Source of the DNA: an uncultured Muribaculaceae bacterium
GTDB lineage: Bacteria > Bacteroidota > Bacteroidia > Bacteroidales > Muribaculaceae
Direction: 5' to 3'
NCBI GenBank assembly: GCA_910587185.1
Contig: CAJULY010000010.1
Location: forward strand, 25,605-89,604
Length of the DNA: 64,000 nt
A program made the translations under genes and the position numbers. The notes below the pieces were generated by a model. The model ran no database searches. It saw only the letters and a program-made list of their open reading frames with translations, and was not told where the DNA came from. This document shows positions 44,907 to 53,201 of this stretch, piece by piece. Each line of letters begins with the position of its first letter. Position 1 is the stretch's first letter.

Positions 44907-45917
44907 TTATTGGAAGTTCATGCGCCAGACATTGTAACTTTCATCTTTATTGGCACGGTCAGAAAGGAAGTAGATGCTCTTGCCGTCTGCACCCCATTGA
45001 GGGCTTGCGTCGTTTCCGGGATGGTAGGTTAATTGTATTAAGTTAGAGCCATCGGTACGTACAGCAAAGATGTCAAGATTTTTCTTTTTATAAACAGATG
45101 ACTGGGTGTCACCGACAACGAGAAGCCATTTGCCATCGGGCGAAACTGCAGGAGAGGTATAACCGCGTTTTTTATCGCTTAAAATAAGTGTTTCTTGTCC
45201 GTTTACAAAGTTAACTCGCCAAATCTCACTATTGCCGTCGGTGGAATTTCTGACACAGAAGAATTCGTCGTTGTTGCCGGGAATTGGCTCAGGCTGAAAA
45301 CCACGGGCACAATTGGTTAATTCTCCTGATTTCAGTTCGAGACACCAGATTGAATAATCATTTTTGCCCTCATAGCGTGTAAAGAATACTTTCTTGCCGT
45401 CTGAAGAGAGTGCAGGGCTATTGTCGAAGTTATTAGAGGTCAGCTGATTCATGAGCGATCCTGCGCGGGAGTTTATTGTGCATATTTTATTTTGTCCGCT
45501 TGTCTGATCAACGAAATATAGCTTGTCATCCTTTCCCCACGTAAAACTGCCTACTTTTCTAAATGTGCGTTGTGTAGCAGCGCTGCTTGCACCTGCGCCG
45601 GCTTTACGGACCATGACGTTTGCCTGGTCGTTCATTTGGGCGAGATATGCAAGGTCATTTCCATCCGGCGAGATTGCAAGACATTTTACGAGGCTCCACG
45701 TCATACCGGTGCCTTTGCTTTTACCTCGCATCTCAGATCCGGCATAATATGTTGTCGGACCTAAGATTACGCCTTTTGTCTCATCAGTGATTTTGGTGAT
45801 GTTAAGTCCAGATTCTTCCGGAGCAAACGTGGGAACACTTTTGGAACTCTTACATGAGTCAAGGATGATAATCCCGGCGGCTGCTATGGACAGCGCAATA
45901 AATAAATGACTTTTCAT
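44907..45917 (-). CDS. TolB-like PD40 beta-propeller lipoprotein
   Basis: 336 residues with lipobox LDSC (Cys22) and a six-blade propeller with WD40-like PD40 motifs: 'LAISPDGNDLAYLAQ', 'PALSSDGKKVFFTRYEGKND', 'PAVSPDGKWLLVVGD', 'PQWGADGKSIYFLSDR'. Such proteins act as periplasmic or surface binding platforms; those beside Pal and peptidoglycan genes are TolB-like, but here no partner is adjacent. Ends at 'WRMNFQ'. Preceded by ~400 bases without a gene. Confidence 0.85.
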   Translation of the reverse strand: MKSHLFIALSIAAAGIIILDSCKSSKSVPTFAPEESGLNITKITDETKGVILGPTTYYAGSEMRGKSKGTGMTWSLVKCLAISPDGNDLAYLAQMNDQANVMVRKAGAGASSAATQRTFRKVGSFTWGKDDKLYFVDQTSGQNKICTINSRAGSLMNQLTSNNFDNSPALSSDGKKVFFTRYEGKNDYSIWCLELKSGELTNCARGFQPEPIPGNNDEFFCVRNSTDGNSEIWRVNFVNGQETLILSDKKRGYTSPAVSPDGKWLLVVGDTQSSVYKKKNLDIFAVRTDGSNLIQLTYHPGNDASPQWGADGKSIYFLSDRANKDESYNVWRMNFQ

Positions 45918-46334
45918 TGAAGAAATGTGAGCCCTTGCAGTCTCCCTCAGTCGGGCATTGGATAAAACAAAAGACGTGGGAGTCTGTACTTTAGCTCATC
46001 CTTGTTTCGAGGCCTTCGCATTGCCCATCTATCAGGATAAGCAACTCAGCCAGCCCACGCCATGGATGATATATATACATCAAGCACATATAGCACCTGC
46101 CGTGGACGCTTACAGTTGCCGTCTCTTCCGATAGATTTTGAAGTTGCGAAGTTCGAAACAGGAAGTGAACGCCGGTAAACGTCTTTAAAAATATGTCCGC
46201 CCACCTAAGCCCCTCCGGGCCGGTGAGTTTGGACAAAAATATTAATTAATTTTATATCGTGCAAATTTTTAACGTTGAAATGTTTAATTTGCTTAAAAGA
46301 ATTCCCGGAAACGGAATTATATACATATTTGAAG
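45918..46334. other. 417-base gene-free stretch
   Basis: No supported gene. A minus-strand frame of 81 codons (45991-46236, 'HPWRGLAELLILIDGQCEG') looks like a translated non-coding repeat rather than a protein. The lower part (46240-46334) is AT-rich and contains the hairpin listed separately. Confidence 0.35.
46291..46318 (-). terminator. Terminator after the GH63/37-like gene
   Basis: AATTCC (46300-46305) with GGAATT (46313-46318), then TCTTTTAAG on the minus strand, 17 bases past the stop codon. Confidence 0.5.
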
Positions 46335-47897
46335 TCAGAAAGGGCCGGGGAGGAGGGAGGCGCCGGCGGGAATTGAGTGGGATTGTCCGTTGAGGATGAG
46401 GGTGAAGGGGCGGTTGGTCGAGATGGAGACTTTGCGTGAGGGCGCGTCATAGACAAGCGACGCGTCGATGTCACACCAGCGAAGGTGTCGCAGCCCGTGG
46501 GTGCCGTTAGATTCCTTGAGGTCCCATGTCAGTGTGCGCTCAAGGCCATCGGCACGGCGGAAGCCGAGCACATTCTCAATCATGAGCGAGATCGGACCGA
46601 GGGCTGACCATCCGCAGAATTCCTGCCTCACGCGGTGGCCATGTTCGGTCGAGGGGCCGTCGGCCGACGGATTATAACACTCCCAGATGGTATGAGGCTC
46701 CATGTCATGAAGCACACGCGCCTGCATCCTGACCACGCGTTCAGCCAGAGAGTCGGCCAAAGCGGTGTAGCCGTAGCGTTCAAGTGCTTTGGTCCCCATG
46801 TATGCTGTAGGGAGCCAGATGCCTCCGCGCCAGTAATTACCTGAGATAGAGTCAAAATCCGCGTCGTTGCGTGAAAGGGAGTTCCACGGGCGTTCGCCTC
46901 CCAGTTCGCCGGCGTCGCGCAGATGTTCAACCATGCGCGCTGCTCTTGCGGTGTCGGGAATTCCGGCAAGCATAGCCCAGAATGAGGCGGGAGTCATGAC
47001 GCGGCAAGGTTTGCCGTCGGCAATGGCTATGTCATAATAGAATCCGTCGCGCTCGTCCCAGTAACGGCTGTTGACGAGATCGCGCAACCGGTCATATTCA
47101 TTCTGCCATTTTTCCGCATCCTCTTTCATCCCGCGCAGGCGGCAGAGGGAGGCGATGCGTTCAGCCGCGAGAGCCTGTTGGGATATCGCGTCGATCCACA
47201 TAACAGATTTCCATCCTCCGGCATCACGGCCGCGAGGGGTGTTGTCCATGCCTGAGGCATTGCCGTTCCAAACGTAGCCTTCCACCTTTCCGGCGCTGTC
47301 ACGGCACACACGCATGAATATGGGATTAGGCGACAGGCTTTCCCGGCGTTCGCCCGTCACGAGCGAGTTGAAGTAGTCGTAATGGCGCTGCAGGTATTTC
47401 TTATCTTTCAGCACTCGGTCAATGTGGGCGGTGTCTGCTGTAAAGAGATAATTCTCATGTTCCACCCATGCGAAAAGCGGGGGATTGTCGCGCAGATGGA
47501 TCCGTAGAGGCGAAGGGGCCCCGTCGTGAATCGGCGCGTAATAGTTCATCAGCGTCTCCTTGCCGGGATAGGCTTCGGGCGCATATTTCGAGAAAAGAAC
47601 CATGAAACAGCCGTCCCAGATCCATATCTGGTCATCATAGCAGTTTTCGTCGAGATAGGGCGAGGCAACCATCCCGTCGGGTCCTCGGCGCACACGTCCG
47701 GCCGCTGTCTGCCATGCTTTGTTGTAAAGACTGACAAGAGCCGGGTCGGGATGCACGAGCTCAGGCACGAATTTCTCCCATTGCGGCATCACAGCGTCAG
47801 GAGGTACGGTGTCCCACTGCGCGAGCGCTGTTGTCCATGCAAGCAGTCCTATAAGGGCGGCCGTTATTCTTTGCCACTGTTGAATTCTTTTTTTCAT
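46335..47897 (-). CDS. Secreted (alpha/alpha)6 glycosidase, GH63/GH37-like
   Basis: 520 residues with a signal peptide ('LIGLLAWTTALA-QWDT'). The barrel shows trehalase/GH63-type motifs: 'QIWIWDGCFMVLFSKYA', 'NGNASGMDNTPRG' (carrying the likely acid Asp), 'WIDAISQQALAAERIA', 'NYWRGGIWLPTAYMGTKAL' and 'EFCGWSALGPI'. The C-terminus has a small beta domain. Family members hydrolyse alpha-linked glucose or mannose; the linkage cannot be told. Its own transcription unit, between a gene-free region and a hairpin after asnS. Confidence 0.8.
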   Translation of the reverse strand: MKKRIQQWQRITAALIGLLAWTTALAQWDTVPPDAVMPQWEKFVPELVHPDPALVSLYNKAWQTAAGRVRRGPDGMVASPYLDENCYDDQIWIWDGCFMVLFSKYAPEAYPGKETLMNYYAPIHDGAPSPLRIHLRDNPPLFAWVEHENYLFTADTAHIDRVLKDKKYLQRHYDYFNSLVTGERRESLSPNPIFMRVCRDSAGKVEGYVWNGNASGMDNTPRGRDAGGWKSVMWIDAISQQALAAERIASLCRLRGMKEDAEKWQNEYDRLRDLVNSRYWDERDGFYYDIAIADGKPCRVMTPASFWAMLAGIPDTARAARMVEHLRDAGELGGERPWNSLSRNDADFDSISGNYWRGGIWLPTAYMGTKALERYGYTALADSLAERVVRMQARVLHDMEPHTIWECYNPSADGPSTEHGHRVRQEFCGWSALGPISLMIENVLGFRRADGLERTLTWDLKESNGTHGLRHLRWCDIDASLVYDAPSRKVSISTNRPFTLILNGQSHSIPAGASLLPGPF

Positions 47898-47950
47898 GAT
47901 CGGTCAACTAAATTCGGGTAAATGTGGTAGAGTGGTCTTTTTAAGGAAAG

Positions 47951-47980
47951 CGGCTGCGCCTGATGAATCGGGTGCAGCCG
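47951..47980 (-). terminator. Hairpin after asnS
   Basis: CGGCTGC (47951-47957) with GCAGCCG (47974-47980), then CTTTCCTTAAAAAG on the minus strand. 30 bases past the asnS stop. Confidence 0.55.
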
Positions 47981-48009
47981 CCTGTGTATGGGGAATGTCG
48001 CCGAAGGGA

Positions 48010-49398
48010 TTAGAATTCGGCGTTGTTGGGAGTGCGGGGGAAGGGGATGACGTCACGGATATTGGTCATGCCGGTCACAAAGAGAACGAGACGCTCGAAG
48101 CCGAGGCCGAATCCAGAGTGGGGAACGGAACCGAAGCGGCGAGTGTCAAGATACCACCACATGTCCTTCATCGGAATGCCGAGTTCCTCTATGCGTGTAT
48201 AAAGTTTGTCATAGTCGGCTTCACGCTCGGAGCCGCCGATGATTTCGCCGATTTTCGGGAAGAGTACGTCCATCGCGCGCACTGTCTTTCCGTCGGGGTT
48301 CTGCTTCATGTAGAAGGCCTTGATCTCTTTGGGATAGTCAGTGAGAATAACCGGGCGTTTGAAATGTTCCTCGACGAGGAAGCGTTCATGCTCGCTCTGG
48401 AGATCGGCTCCCCAATAGACGGGGAATTCGAATTTGTGACCCGATTCCTCAAGAATCCTGACACCTTCGGTGTAGGTGAGACGCACGAATTTTTCCTCTA
48501 CGACGTGGCGAAGACGGTTGATCAGTTCGGGATCATACATCTGTGCGAGGAACTCGAGGTCATCCATGCAGTTGTCGAGAGCGTAGTTGACGCAGTATTT
48601 GATGAAATCCTCGGCGAGATCCATGTTGTCGGTGATGTCATAGAATGCCATTTCCGGCTCTATCATCCAGAATTCCGAGAGGTGGCGCGGAGTGTTGGAG
48701 TTTTCCGCGCGGAAGGTGGGACCGAATGTGTAGATCGCTCCGAGAGCTGTGGCGCCCAGCTCACCTTCGAGCTGTCCGCTGACGGTGAGTGCTGTGGACT
48801 TTCCGAAGAAATCAGCCGAGAAGTCAACCTTGCCATCCTCTGTTTTCGGGAGGTTGTTGAGGTCAAGGGTCGTTACCTGAAACATCGCTCCGGCGCCTTC
48901 GCAGTCGCTGGCCGTGATGAGCGGGGTGTTCAGATAGAAGAATCCGCGTTCATTGAAAAATTTATGGATGGCGAAAGCGAGGGCCGAACGCACTCGGAGT
49001 ACAGCGCCGAAGGTGTTGGTTCGCGGACGCAGATGGGCGATCTCGCGCAGGAATTCGAGAGTGTGACCTTTTTTCTGGAGCGGATATTTCTCGGGGTCGG
49101 CGGTTCCGAATACTTCAAAACTGTCGGCCTGCACTTCGACTGACTGCCCTTTGCCCATTGACTCCACGAGACGTCCGGTCACGTGAAGGCTTGAGCCGGT
49201 AGTGATGTTGCGCAGTGCGTCGTCAGAGAATTTCTCCAGATCAAATACAATCTGAATGTTTTTTATCGTCGAGCCGTCATTCAGCGCAACGAACTGCACG
49301 TGTTTGTTGCCGCGCCGTGTGCGCACCCAGCCCATGACGCTCACTTCCTTGCCTATGAGTTCAGGCGAGAAGATGTCGATTATCTTGGTTCTTTTCAT
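48010..49398 (-). CDS. asnS: Asparagine--tRNA ligase
   Basis: 462 residues from the ATG at 49398 ('MKRTKIIDIFSPELIG'); the frame extends to 49428 but the extra ten residues are translated from a hairpin. OB-fold anticodon domain ('VMGWVRTRRGNKHVQFVALN'), class II core with motif 2 ('GPTFRAENSNTPRHLSEFWM') and motif 3 ('GFGLGFERLVLFVTGM'). It charges tRNA-Asn directly. It follows rluB by 58 bases and may share its promoter. A GGCTCC/GGAGCC hairpin (49410-49426) lies just before the start. Confidence 0.97.
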   Translation of the reverse strand: MKRTKIIDIFSPELIGKEVSVMGWVRTRRGNKHVQFVALNDGSTIKNIQIVFDLEKFSDDALRNITTGSSLHVTGRLVESMGKGQSVEVQADSFEVFGTADPEKYPLQKKGHTLEFLREIAHLRPRTNTFGAVLRVRSALAFAIHKFFNERGFFYLNTPLITASDCEGAGAMFQVTTLDLNNLPKTEDGKVDFSADFFGKSTALTVSGQLEGELGATALGAIYTFGPTFRAENSNTPRHLSEFWMIEPEMAFYDITDNMDLAEDFIKYCVNYALDNCMDDLEFLAQMYDPELINRLRHVVEEKFVRLTYTEGVRILEESGHKFEFPVYWGADLQSEHERFLVEEHFKRPVILTDYPKEIKAFYMKQNPDGKTVRAMDVLFPKIGEIIGGSEREADYDKLYTRIEELGIPMKDMWWYLDTRRFGSVPHSGFGLGFERLVLFVTGMTNIRDVIPFPRTPNNAEF

Positions 49399-49456
49399 TT
49401 CTTGCATGCGGCTCCCGGCAGGAGCCATGTTGAGTTTCTTTGTTACAGGATAACTT

Positions 49457-50971
49457 TTATTCGAATGATCCCATCTTGAGGAAGTTCACTTCTTCCTGGG
49501 TGAGATAGCGCCAGCGTCCGCGAGGCAGATTCTTCTTGGTAAGCCCAGCGAAATAGACGCGGTCAAGTTTGGTCACATGGTAGCCGAGGCTTTCGAAGAT
49601 TCGGCGCACGATGCGGTTGCGTCCCGAGTGGATCTCGATGCCGGCCTGATTGCGATCGGTGTCGGTGGCATAGCTGATGGCGTCGGCATGGATTGGGCCG
49701 TCGTCAAGTTCTATTCCGTCGGCAATGCGCTGCATGTCGTCCTCCGAGATGTCCTTGTCGGTCCAGACGTGATAGATTTTTTTCTTGACATATTTCGGGT
49801 GTGTCAGTTTCGATGCGAGATCGCCGTCATTTGTCAGGAGAAGAACACCGGTCGTATTGCGGTCAAGACGACCAACGGGATAGACGCGCTCTTCGCATGC
49901 ACCCTTGATGAGATCCATCACAGTCGTGCGTCCGTTGGGGTCCTCCGAGGTGGTCACGCAATCTTTAGGCTTGTTGAGCAGGATATAGCATTTGCTTTCG
50001 AGAGCGACTGCCTTTCCGTTGTATTCGACAGTGTCGGAATGAGTGATTTTTGTTCCGAGTTCGGTGACGACTTCTCCGTTGACCTTGACAAGTCCCTGCT
50101 GTATATATTCGTCGGCCTCGCGACGGGAGCAGATGCCTGCGTTGGCAAGGAACTTGTTGAGGCGGATCTGTTCGTCGGGTGAAGGAATAGACTGTTCGTA
50201 TTCGATGCGTTTCGGACGCGGAACGAAGCTCTTTCCACCCTGCGGCATGCCGTATTGGTTCTGACGCATTCCGCCCTGGCGGTTGTTGTAGCCACCCTGA
50301 CGGTTCTGGCGGTTCTGGTTGTTGTAACCTCCCTGACGGTTCTGATTGTTGTAGCCACCCTGGCGGTTCTGGTTGTTGTAGCCGCCCTGACGGTTGTTGT
50401 TGTAACCGCCTTGGCGGTTCTGGTTATTGTAACCTCCCTGACGGTTCTGGTTGTTGTAGCCGCCCTGGCGGTTCTGGTTGTTGTAACCTCCCTGACGGTT
50501 CTGGTTGCTGTAGCCGCCCTGGCGATTGTTGTTGTAACCTCCCTGACGGTTCTGGTTGTTGTAGCCGCCTTGATTGTATCCCTGGTTGTAGTTCTGGGGA
50601 CGACGGTAATTGGGGTTATAACCTTGCTGACGGTAATTGCTATGGTTTTCGTTTTCCCCGGTTGTTTCAGCGCTGTTCGTTTCAGCCACTGTGTCAGATG
50701 CGGGAGTCGCGTCCGGTGAATTGTAGCGCGGACGTTGCTGGTAGTTGCCCTGGGCATAGGGCCGCTGCTGATAGTTGTTGCGCTGGTTATAGGGTCGCTG
50801 TCCGTAGTTGTTGCGCTGCTGATAGCTGCCCTGATAATCCTGACGGTAAGGACGCTGCTGGAACTCTCCTGAGTTTTCGGAGGTGCTTTCGCCGTTCACA
50901 TCTCGTTCGGGTGAGGCCGTGCGGATCTGTCCTATGCGCGGCCGTTTGTTTTTCTTCTCGTTTGATTCCAT
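49457..50971 (-). CDS. rluB: RluB-type rRNA pseudouridine synthase with a long Q/N/G/R repeat N-terminus
   Basis: 504 residues. Residues 265-325 are an S4 RNA-binding domain ('IRLNKFLANAGICSRREADE'), and 330-495 the RsuA/RluB synthase with catalytic Asp370 in 'GRLDRNTTGVLLLTNDG'. It isomerises uridine in 23S rRNA. Before this stands a ~250-residue disordered tail: charged start, Q/R/Y-rich section, then 9-residue repeats of the type RQGGYNNQN at about 135-234. Such tails on RluB occur in Bacteroidetes but this one is unusually regular. Own promoter 230 bases upstream. Confidence 0.93.
   Translation of the reverse strand: MESNEKKNKRPRIGQIRTASPERDVNGESTSENSGEFQQRPYRQDYQGSYQQRNNYGQRPYNQRNNYQQRPYAQGNYQQRPRYNSPDATPASDTVAETNSAETTGENENHSNYRQQGYNPNYRRPQNYNQGYNQGGYNNQNRQGGYNNNRQGGYSNQNRQGGYNNQNRQGGYNNQNRQGGYNNQNRQGGYNNNRQGGYNNQNRQGGYNNQNRQGGYNNQNRQNRQGGYNNRQGGMRQNQYGMPQGGKSFVPRPKRIEYEQSIPSPDEQIRLNKFLANAGICSRREADEYIQQGLVKVNGEVVTELGTKITHSDTVEYNGKAVALESKCYILLNKPKDCVTTSEDPNGRTTVMDLIKGACEERVYPVGRLDRNTTGVLLLTNDGDLASKLTHPKYVKKKIYHVWTDKDISEDDMQRIADGIELDDGPIHADAISYATDTDRNQAGIEIHSGRNRIVRRIFESLGYHVTKLDRVYFAGLTKKNLPRGRWRYLTQEEVNFLKMGSFE
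50270..50569 (-). repeat. 27-base coding tandem repeats in rluB
   Basis: About eleven units of 27 bases (some 24) encode RQGGYNNQN. Codon choice varies between units (GGC/GGT, AAC/AAT), so the repeat has some age. The antisense 154-codon Val-rich frame here is a by-product. Confidence 0.85.
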
Positions 50972-51200
50972 AATTCTTTTAATGAAAGGGAAGGTGTTTT
51001 TGGTACCTGAATGAATAATTTGTTTTTTTGGTTTGGGCCTCTCGGCCCGTGGATGAAATTTATTAAGTTTTAAAGTTGTTGAATATTCTACAAATTGATA
51101 TGTGTCCGTGATGCAAGAACTAATTTAAGTGTGCGGAAAATTTAAGTCAGTTCTGAATCTGTTAAGTAATAGGTGATTGCAATCCTTTCGGATTTTATTG

Positions 51201-51230
51201 CAAATATAGCTGTTAATTCTGAAATAACAA
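51201..51230 (-). promoter_or_regulatory. Promoter of rluB-asnS
   Basis: Minus-strand TTG (51228-51230), 19 bases, TATATTTG (51201-51208). It leaves a leader of about 220 bases that contains a GGGCC/GGCCC hairpin (51035-51048). Confidence 0.65.
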
Positions 51231-51279
51231 CAAAAAAACAGATGAAAAATATGAAAATGTCACTATTTTTTTGTGAAAA

Positions 51280-51317
51280 TACAAAAGGAAGGCGCCGCTC
51301 TGTGGAGCCGGCGCCTT
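51280..51317 (-). terminator. Terminator between argC and rluB
   Basis: AAGGCGCCG (51289-51297) pairs perfectly with CGGCGCCTT (51309-51317); CCTTTTGTATTTTC follows on the minus strand. Confidence 0.7.
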
Positions 51318-51583
51318 TCCTTGCCGTTTCAACTATTTATTTATGAGAGCCTCGTGTCCTAATAATCACTATCCAAACACGTAGCAAGAGAGAGATGTAA
51401 CAAATCTGAGCTTTAGGCTTAATAAGCTACTTTCTTCGGTTCATCTGTAAGAACAAACCAACCCTTGCATAGTAGGTGCGCTTTTGGCTAAAAGTGATTA
51501 AAATATGTGAATCACAAGACTTTTGCTCTCTTAAATTTAACATTTGGTGGAGGTATCAATCCCACCGGATCACATGCACCGGT
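51318..51583. other. Gene-free stretch downstream of argC
   Basis: 266 bases without a supported gene between the argC stop and the terminator. It holds a GGTGG/CCACC hairpin (about 51546-51566) and several short inverted repeats (AGCTT/AAGCT near 51410-51430) without T-runs. It could be remains of deleted genes. Confidence 0.3.
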
Positions 51584-52522
51584 TCACGCCTGTGATTTCA
51601 GCATCAGGCCTACTCGTTCCTGCAATCCGAAGAGGAGATTCATGTCATGTACCGCCATTGCCGACAGCCCTTTGACAATATCGTCCAGAACGAGCGAGAT
51701 GACGAGCTGGTCCTCAACCTTCTGGATGTTTATGATGCATTTGTTGGTTCCCGAAACCTCGTCGAGATTTGGCATCTGGTCTGAGAGGAAAGTGAAGTTG
51801 TGGTCGTCGTAATAATTGTTGAAGAGATCGATCGCAGCCTGCTCTGTCAGGTCTGTGGCGAAATGGACTGTCAGCGATATGCCGTGGCGCCATCCTCCGT
51901 TGACTACGATAAACTTCATCTGGGCCGCTTTGAAATCGGGCTGAAGCGAACGCACAGCACGCGCTATGTCATCGGCCTGCTCGAGATCTATGAGGGCGAG
52001 AACTTCACCCGGGCCTGCGTTTTCTTCGGATATTACAGCCGTGATATTGATGTCGCTCGTCAACTTCTGATCCTTGGCAAGCGGCGTCAGGGCCAGAAGA
52101 ACAGCAGAGGAAAGAGGCGCGGGGACCGAAGCTTTTGTCGCCCCTCTGACGAGCGGCTTGCGACACAGCTCGGGAAGACCGTAGATCCAGTCATCACCGT
52201 CGGCGAAAGTGCTCAGATGAAGAAAATCGCCCGAAAGGTCGATGATTCTGGTCTGAGGGGTGACGACGCTCGATTTGCAGAACTCTACGGACTCTCCCGG
52301 CTCGTCGGAACAGAGGAAGACTACATCCACCTCGTCCGACGGTTCTGAAGAGAACCGCAGATATGTTTCTCCACGCAGACCGCGATGGAAATCGGATATG
52401 AGACCGCCCTCGGCATCGGGATCCATGACCCATAGTATTTCAACGTCGGGATGGTTGATCAGAAGTTTTATAATTTCTCCGGCTTCGCGGGTGGTTCCGC
52501 CGGTAATACCTGCTCGTATCAT
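51584..52522 (-). CDS. argC: ArgC-like N-acetyl-gamma-glutamyl-phosphate reductase lacking the catalytic cysteine
   Basis: 312 residues with the ArgC fold: nucleotide loop 'AGITGGTTREAGEIIKLL' (normal form GGxGYTAGE), 'HPDVEILWV', 'IDLSGDF', 'IYGLPELCRK', and a C-terminal half 'GISLTVHFATDL' and 'SGTNKCIINIQK'. At the active site the family's ANPGC(Y/F) is here ASVPAP, so the nucleophilic Cys is Pro136 (52115-52117). The NAD(P) loop is also altered (GYTAGE to TREAGE). It may be inactive or have a new role. 24 bases after argR; no other arg gene is present. Confidence 0.82.
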   Translation of the reverse strand: MIRAGITGGTTREAGEIIKLLINHPDVEILWVMDPDAEGGLISDFHRGLRGETYLRFSSEPSDEVDVVFLCSDEPGESVEFCKSSVVTPQTRIIDLSGDFLHLSTFADGDDWIYGLPELCRKPLVRGATKASVPAPLSSAVLLALTPLAKDQKLTSDINITAVISEENAGPGEVLALIDLEQADDIARAVRSLQPDFKAAQMKFIVVNGGWRHGISLTVHFATDLTEQAAIDLFNNYYDDHNFTFLSDQMPNLDEVSGTNKCIINIQKVEDQLVISLVLDDIVKGLSAMAVHDMNLLFGLQERVGLMLKSQA

Positions 52523-52546
52523 TTATTTAGGCTTTATATATATGTT

Positions 52547-53047
52547 TTAGAGGAAATAATGCTGACCTTTTTCAAGCACGGCCGGGGGCACGAGATCTTT
52601 GAAGAGCTCATAGATTTCCGGCAGCGGCGCGTCTTTGCTGAGAGCGACGAAAACGGTGTCGGCGCCCGCTATGGTTCCAAGAAGATAGGGGGAGGAAATC
52701 TCGTCTATGTCGTATGCCACTCCACCGGCATATCCGTTGCGGGTCTTGACCACAACCATCTGGGAATTTGCGGCTATCGAAAGAATGGCTGCCTGTCGGA
52801 CTGTATTCATGGCCTGTGTCGCCACCTCGTCGGCTGCTGTGCCGTTGGCTGCGATGACATAGCGGTAGCCTCCGAGTTCCGTAGCGACCTTGGATGTGCG
52901 CAGTGACTTCAGGTCGCGCGACAGGGTGGCCTGCGTCACGTTGCATCCGTTACGTTCCAGAGCGTCCATAAGCTCTTCCTGACTTCCTATGGAGTTGTTG
53001 AGAAGAATTTTTACTATAAGTGCAAGTCTGGTTTGCCGCTTGTTCAT
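52547..53047 (-). CDS. argR: Arginine repressor
   Basis: 166 residues: N-terminal winged helix ('RLALIVKILLNNSIGSQEEL', 'CNVTQATLSRDLKSLRTSKV' with the SR recognition helix) and C-terminal arginine-binding oligomerisation domain ('GTIAGADTVFVAL' with the GTxAGxDT motif). ArgR senses arginine and represses arginine synthesis genes. It is first in a two-gene unit with argC-like. A promoter lies upstream with a weak ARG-box-like sequence in its spacer. Confidence 0.95.
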   Translation of the reverse strand: MNKRQTRLALIVKILLNNSIGSQEELMDALERNGCNVTQATLSRDLKSLRTSKVATELGGYRYVIAANGTAADEVATQAMNTVRQAAILSIAANSQMVVVKTRNGYAGGVAYDIDEISSPYLLGTIAGADTVFVALSKDAPLPEIYELFKDLVPPAVLEKGQHYFL

Positions 53048-53075
53048 GAGAGTTTTGGGTTCTGTAATTTTAACG

Positions 53076-53107
53076 CAAATATAATACTGAATTTATAAAT
53101 ATGCAAA
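53076..53107 (-). promoter_or_regulatory. argR: argR promoter with candidate ARG box
   Basis: Minus-strand TTTG (53104-53107), 20 bases, TATATTTG (53076-53083). On the plus strand TGAAT (53088-53092) and an AT-rich continuation lie in the spacer, matching one half of the ARG box (TnTGAATwwwwATTCAnA) well and the other poorly. Promoter good, operator weak. Confidence 0.65.
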
Positions 53108-53119
53108 TCCGACGAAATA

Positions 53120-53165
53120 AAAAAATAACCTCCGCGCTGCCGTCGTGACGGCGCATGCGCGGAGG
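53120..53165 (-). terminator. Terminator after galK
   Basis: CCTCCGCG (53129-53136) with CGCGGAGG (53158-53165), inner GCCGTC/GACGGC (53139-53144 with 53147-53152); minus strand continues TTATTTTTTTATT. Confidence 0.85.
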
Positions 53166-53201
53166 CTATATGGCTCATTCAAGTTGAGGCGTGCACCTCA
53201 T

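Noticed and set aside
45991..46236. 81-codon minus-strand frame
   Set aside because: No protein features; more likely a translated non-coding repeat.
50270..50569. Regular 24-27-base repeats that might suggest a CRISPR array
   Set aside because: Repeats are contiguous, in frame and code RQGGYNNQN; no unique spacers.
50255..50719. 154-codon Val/Leu-rich plus-strand frame
   Set aside because: It is the reverse complement of the rluB tandem repeats.
51035..51048. GGGCC/GGCCC hairpin as a terminator
   Set aside because: It lies in the rluB leader and is followed by A residues on the minus strand, not T.
51318..51583. tRNA or structured RNA after argC
   Set aside because: No cloverleaf on either strand; only short inverted repeats without conserved features.
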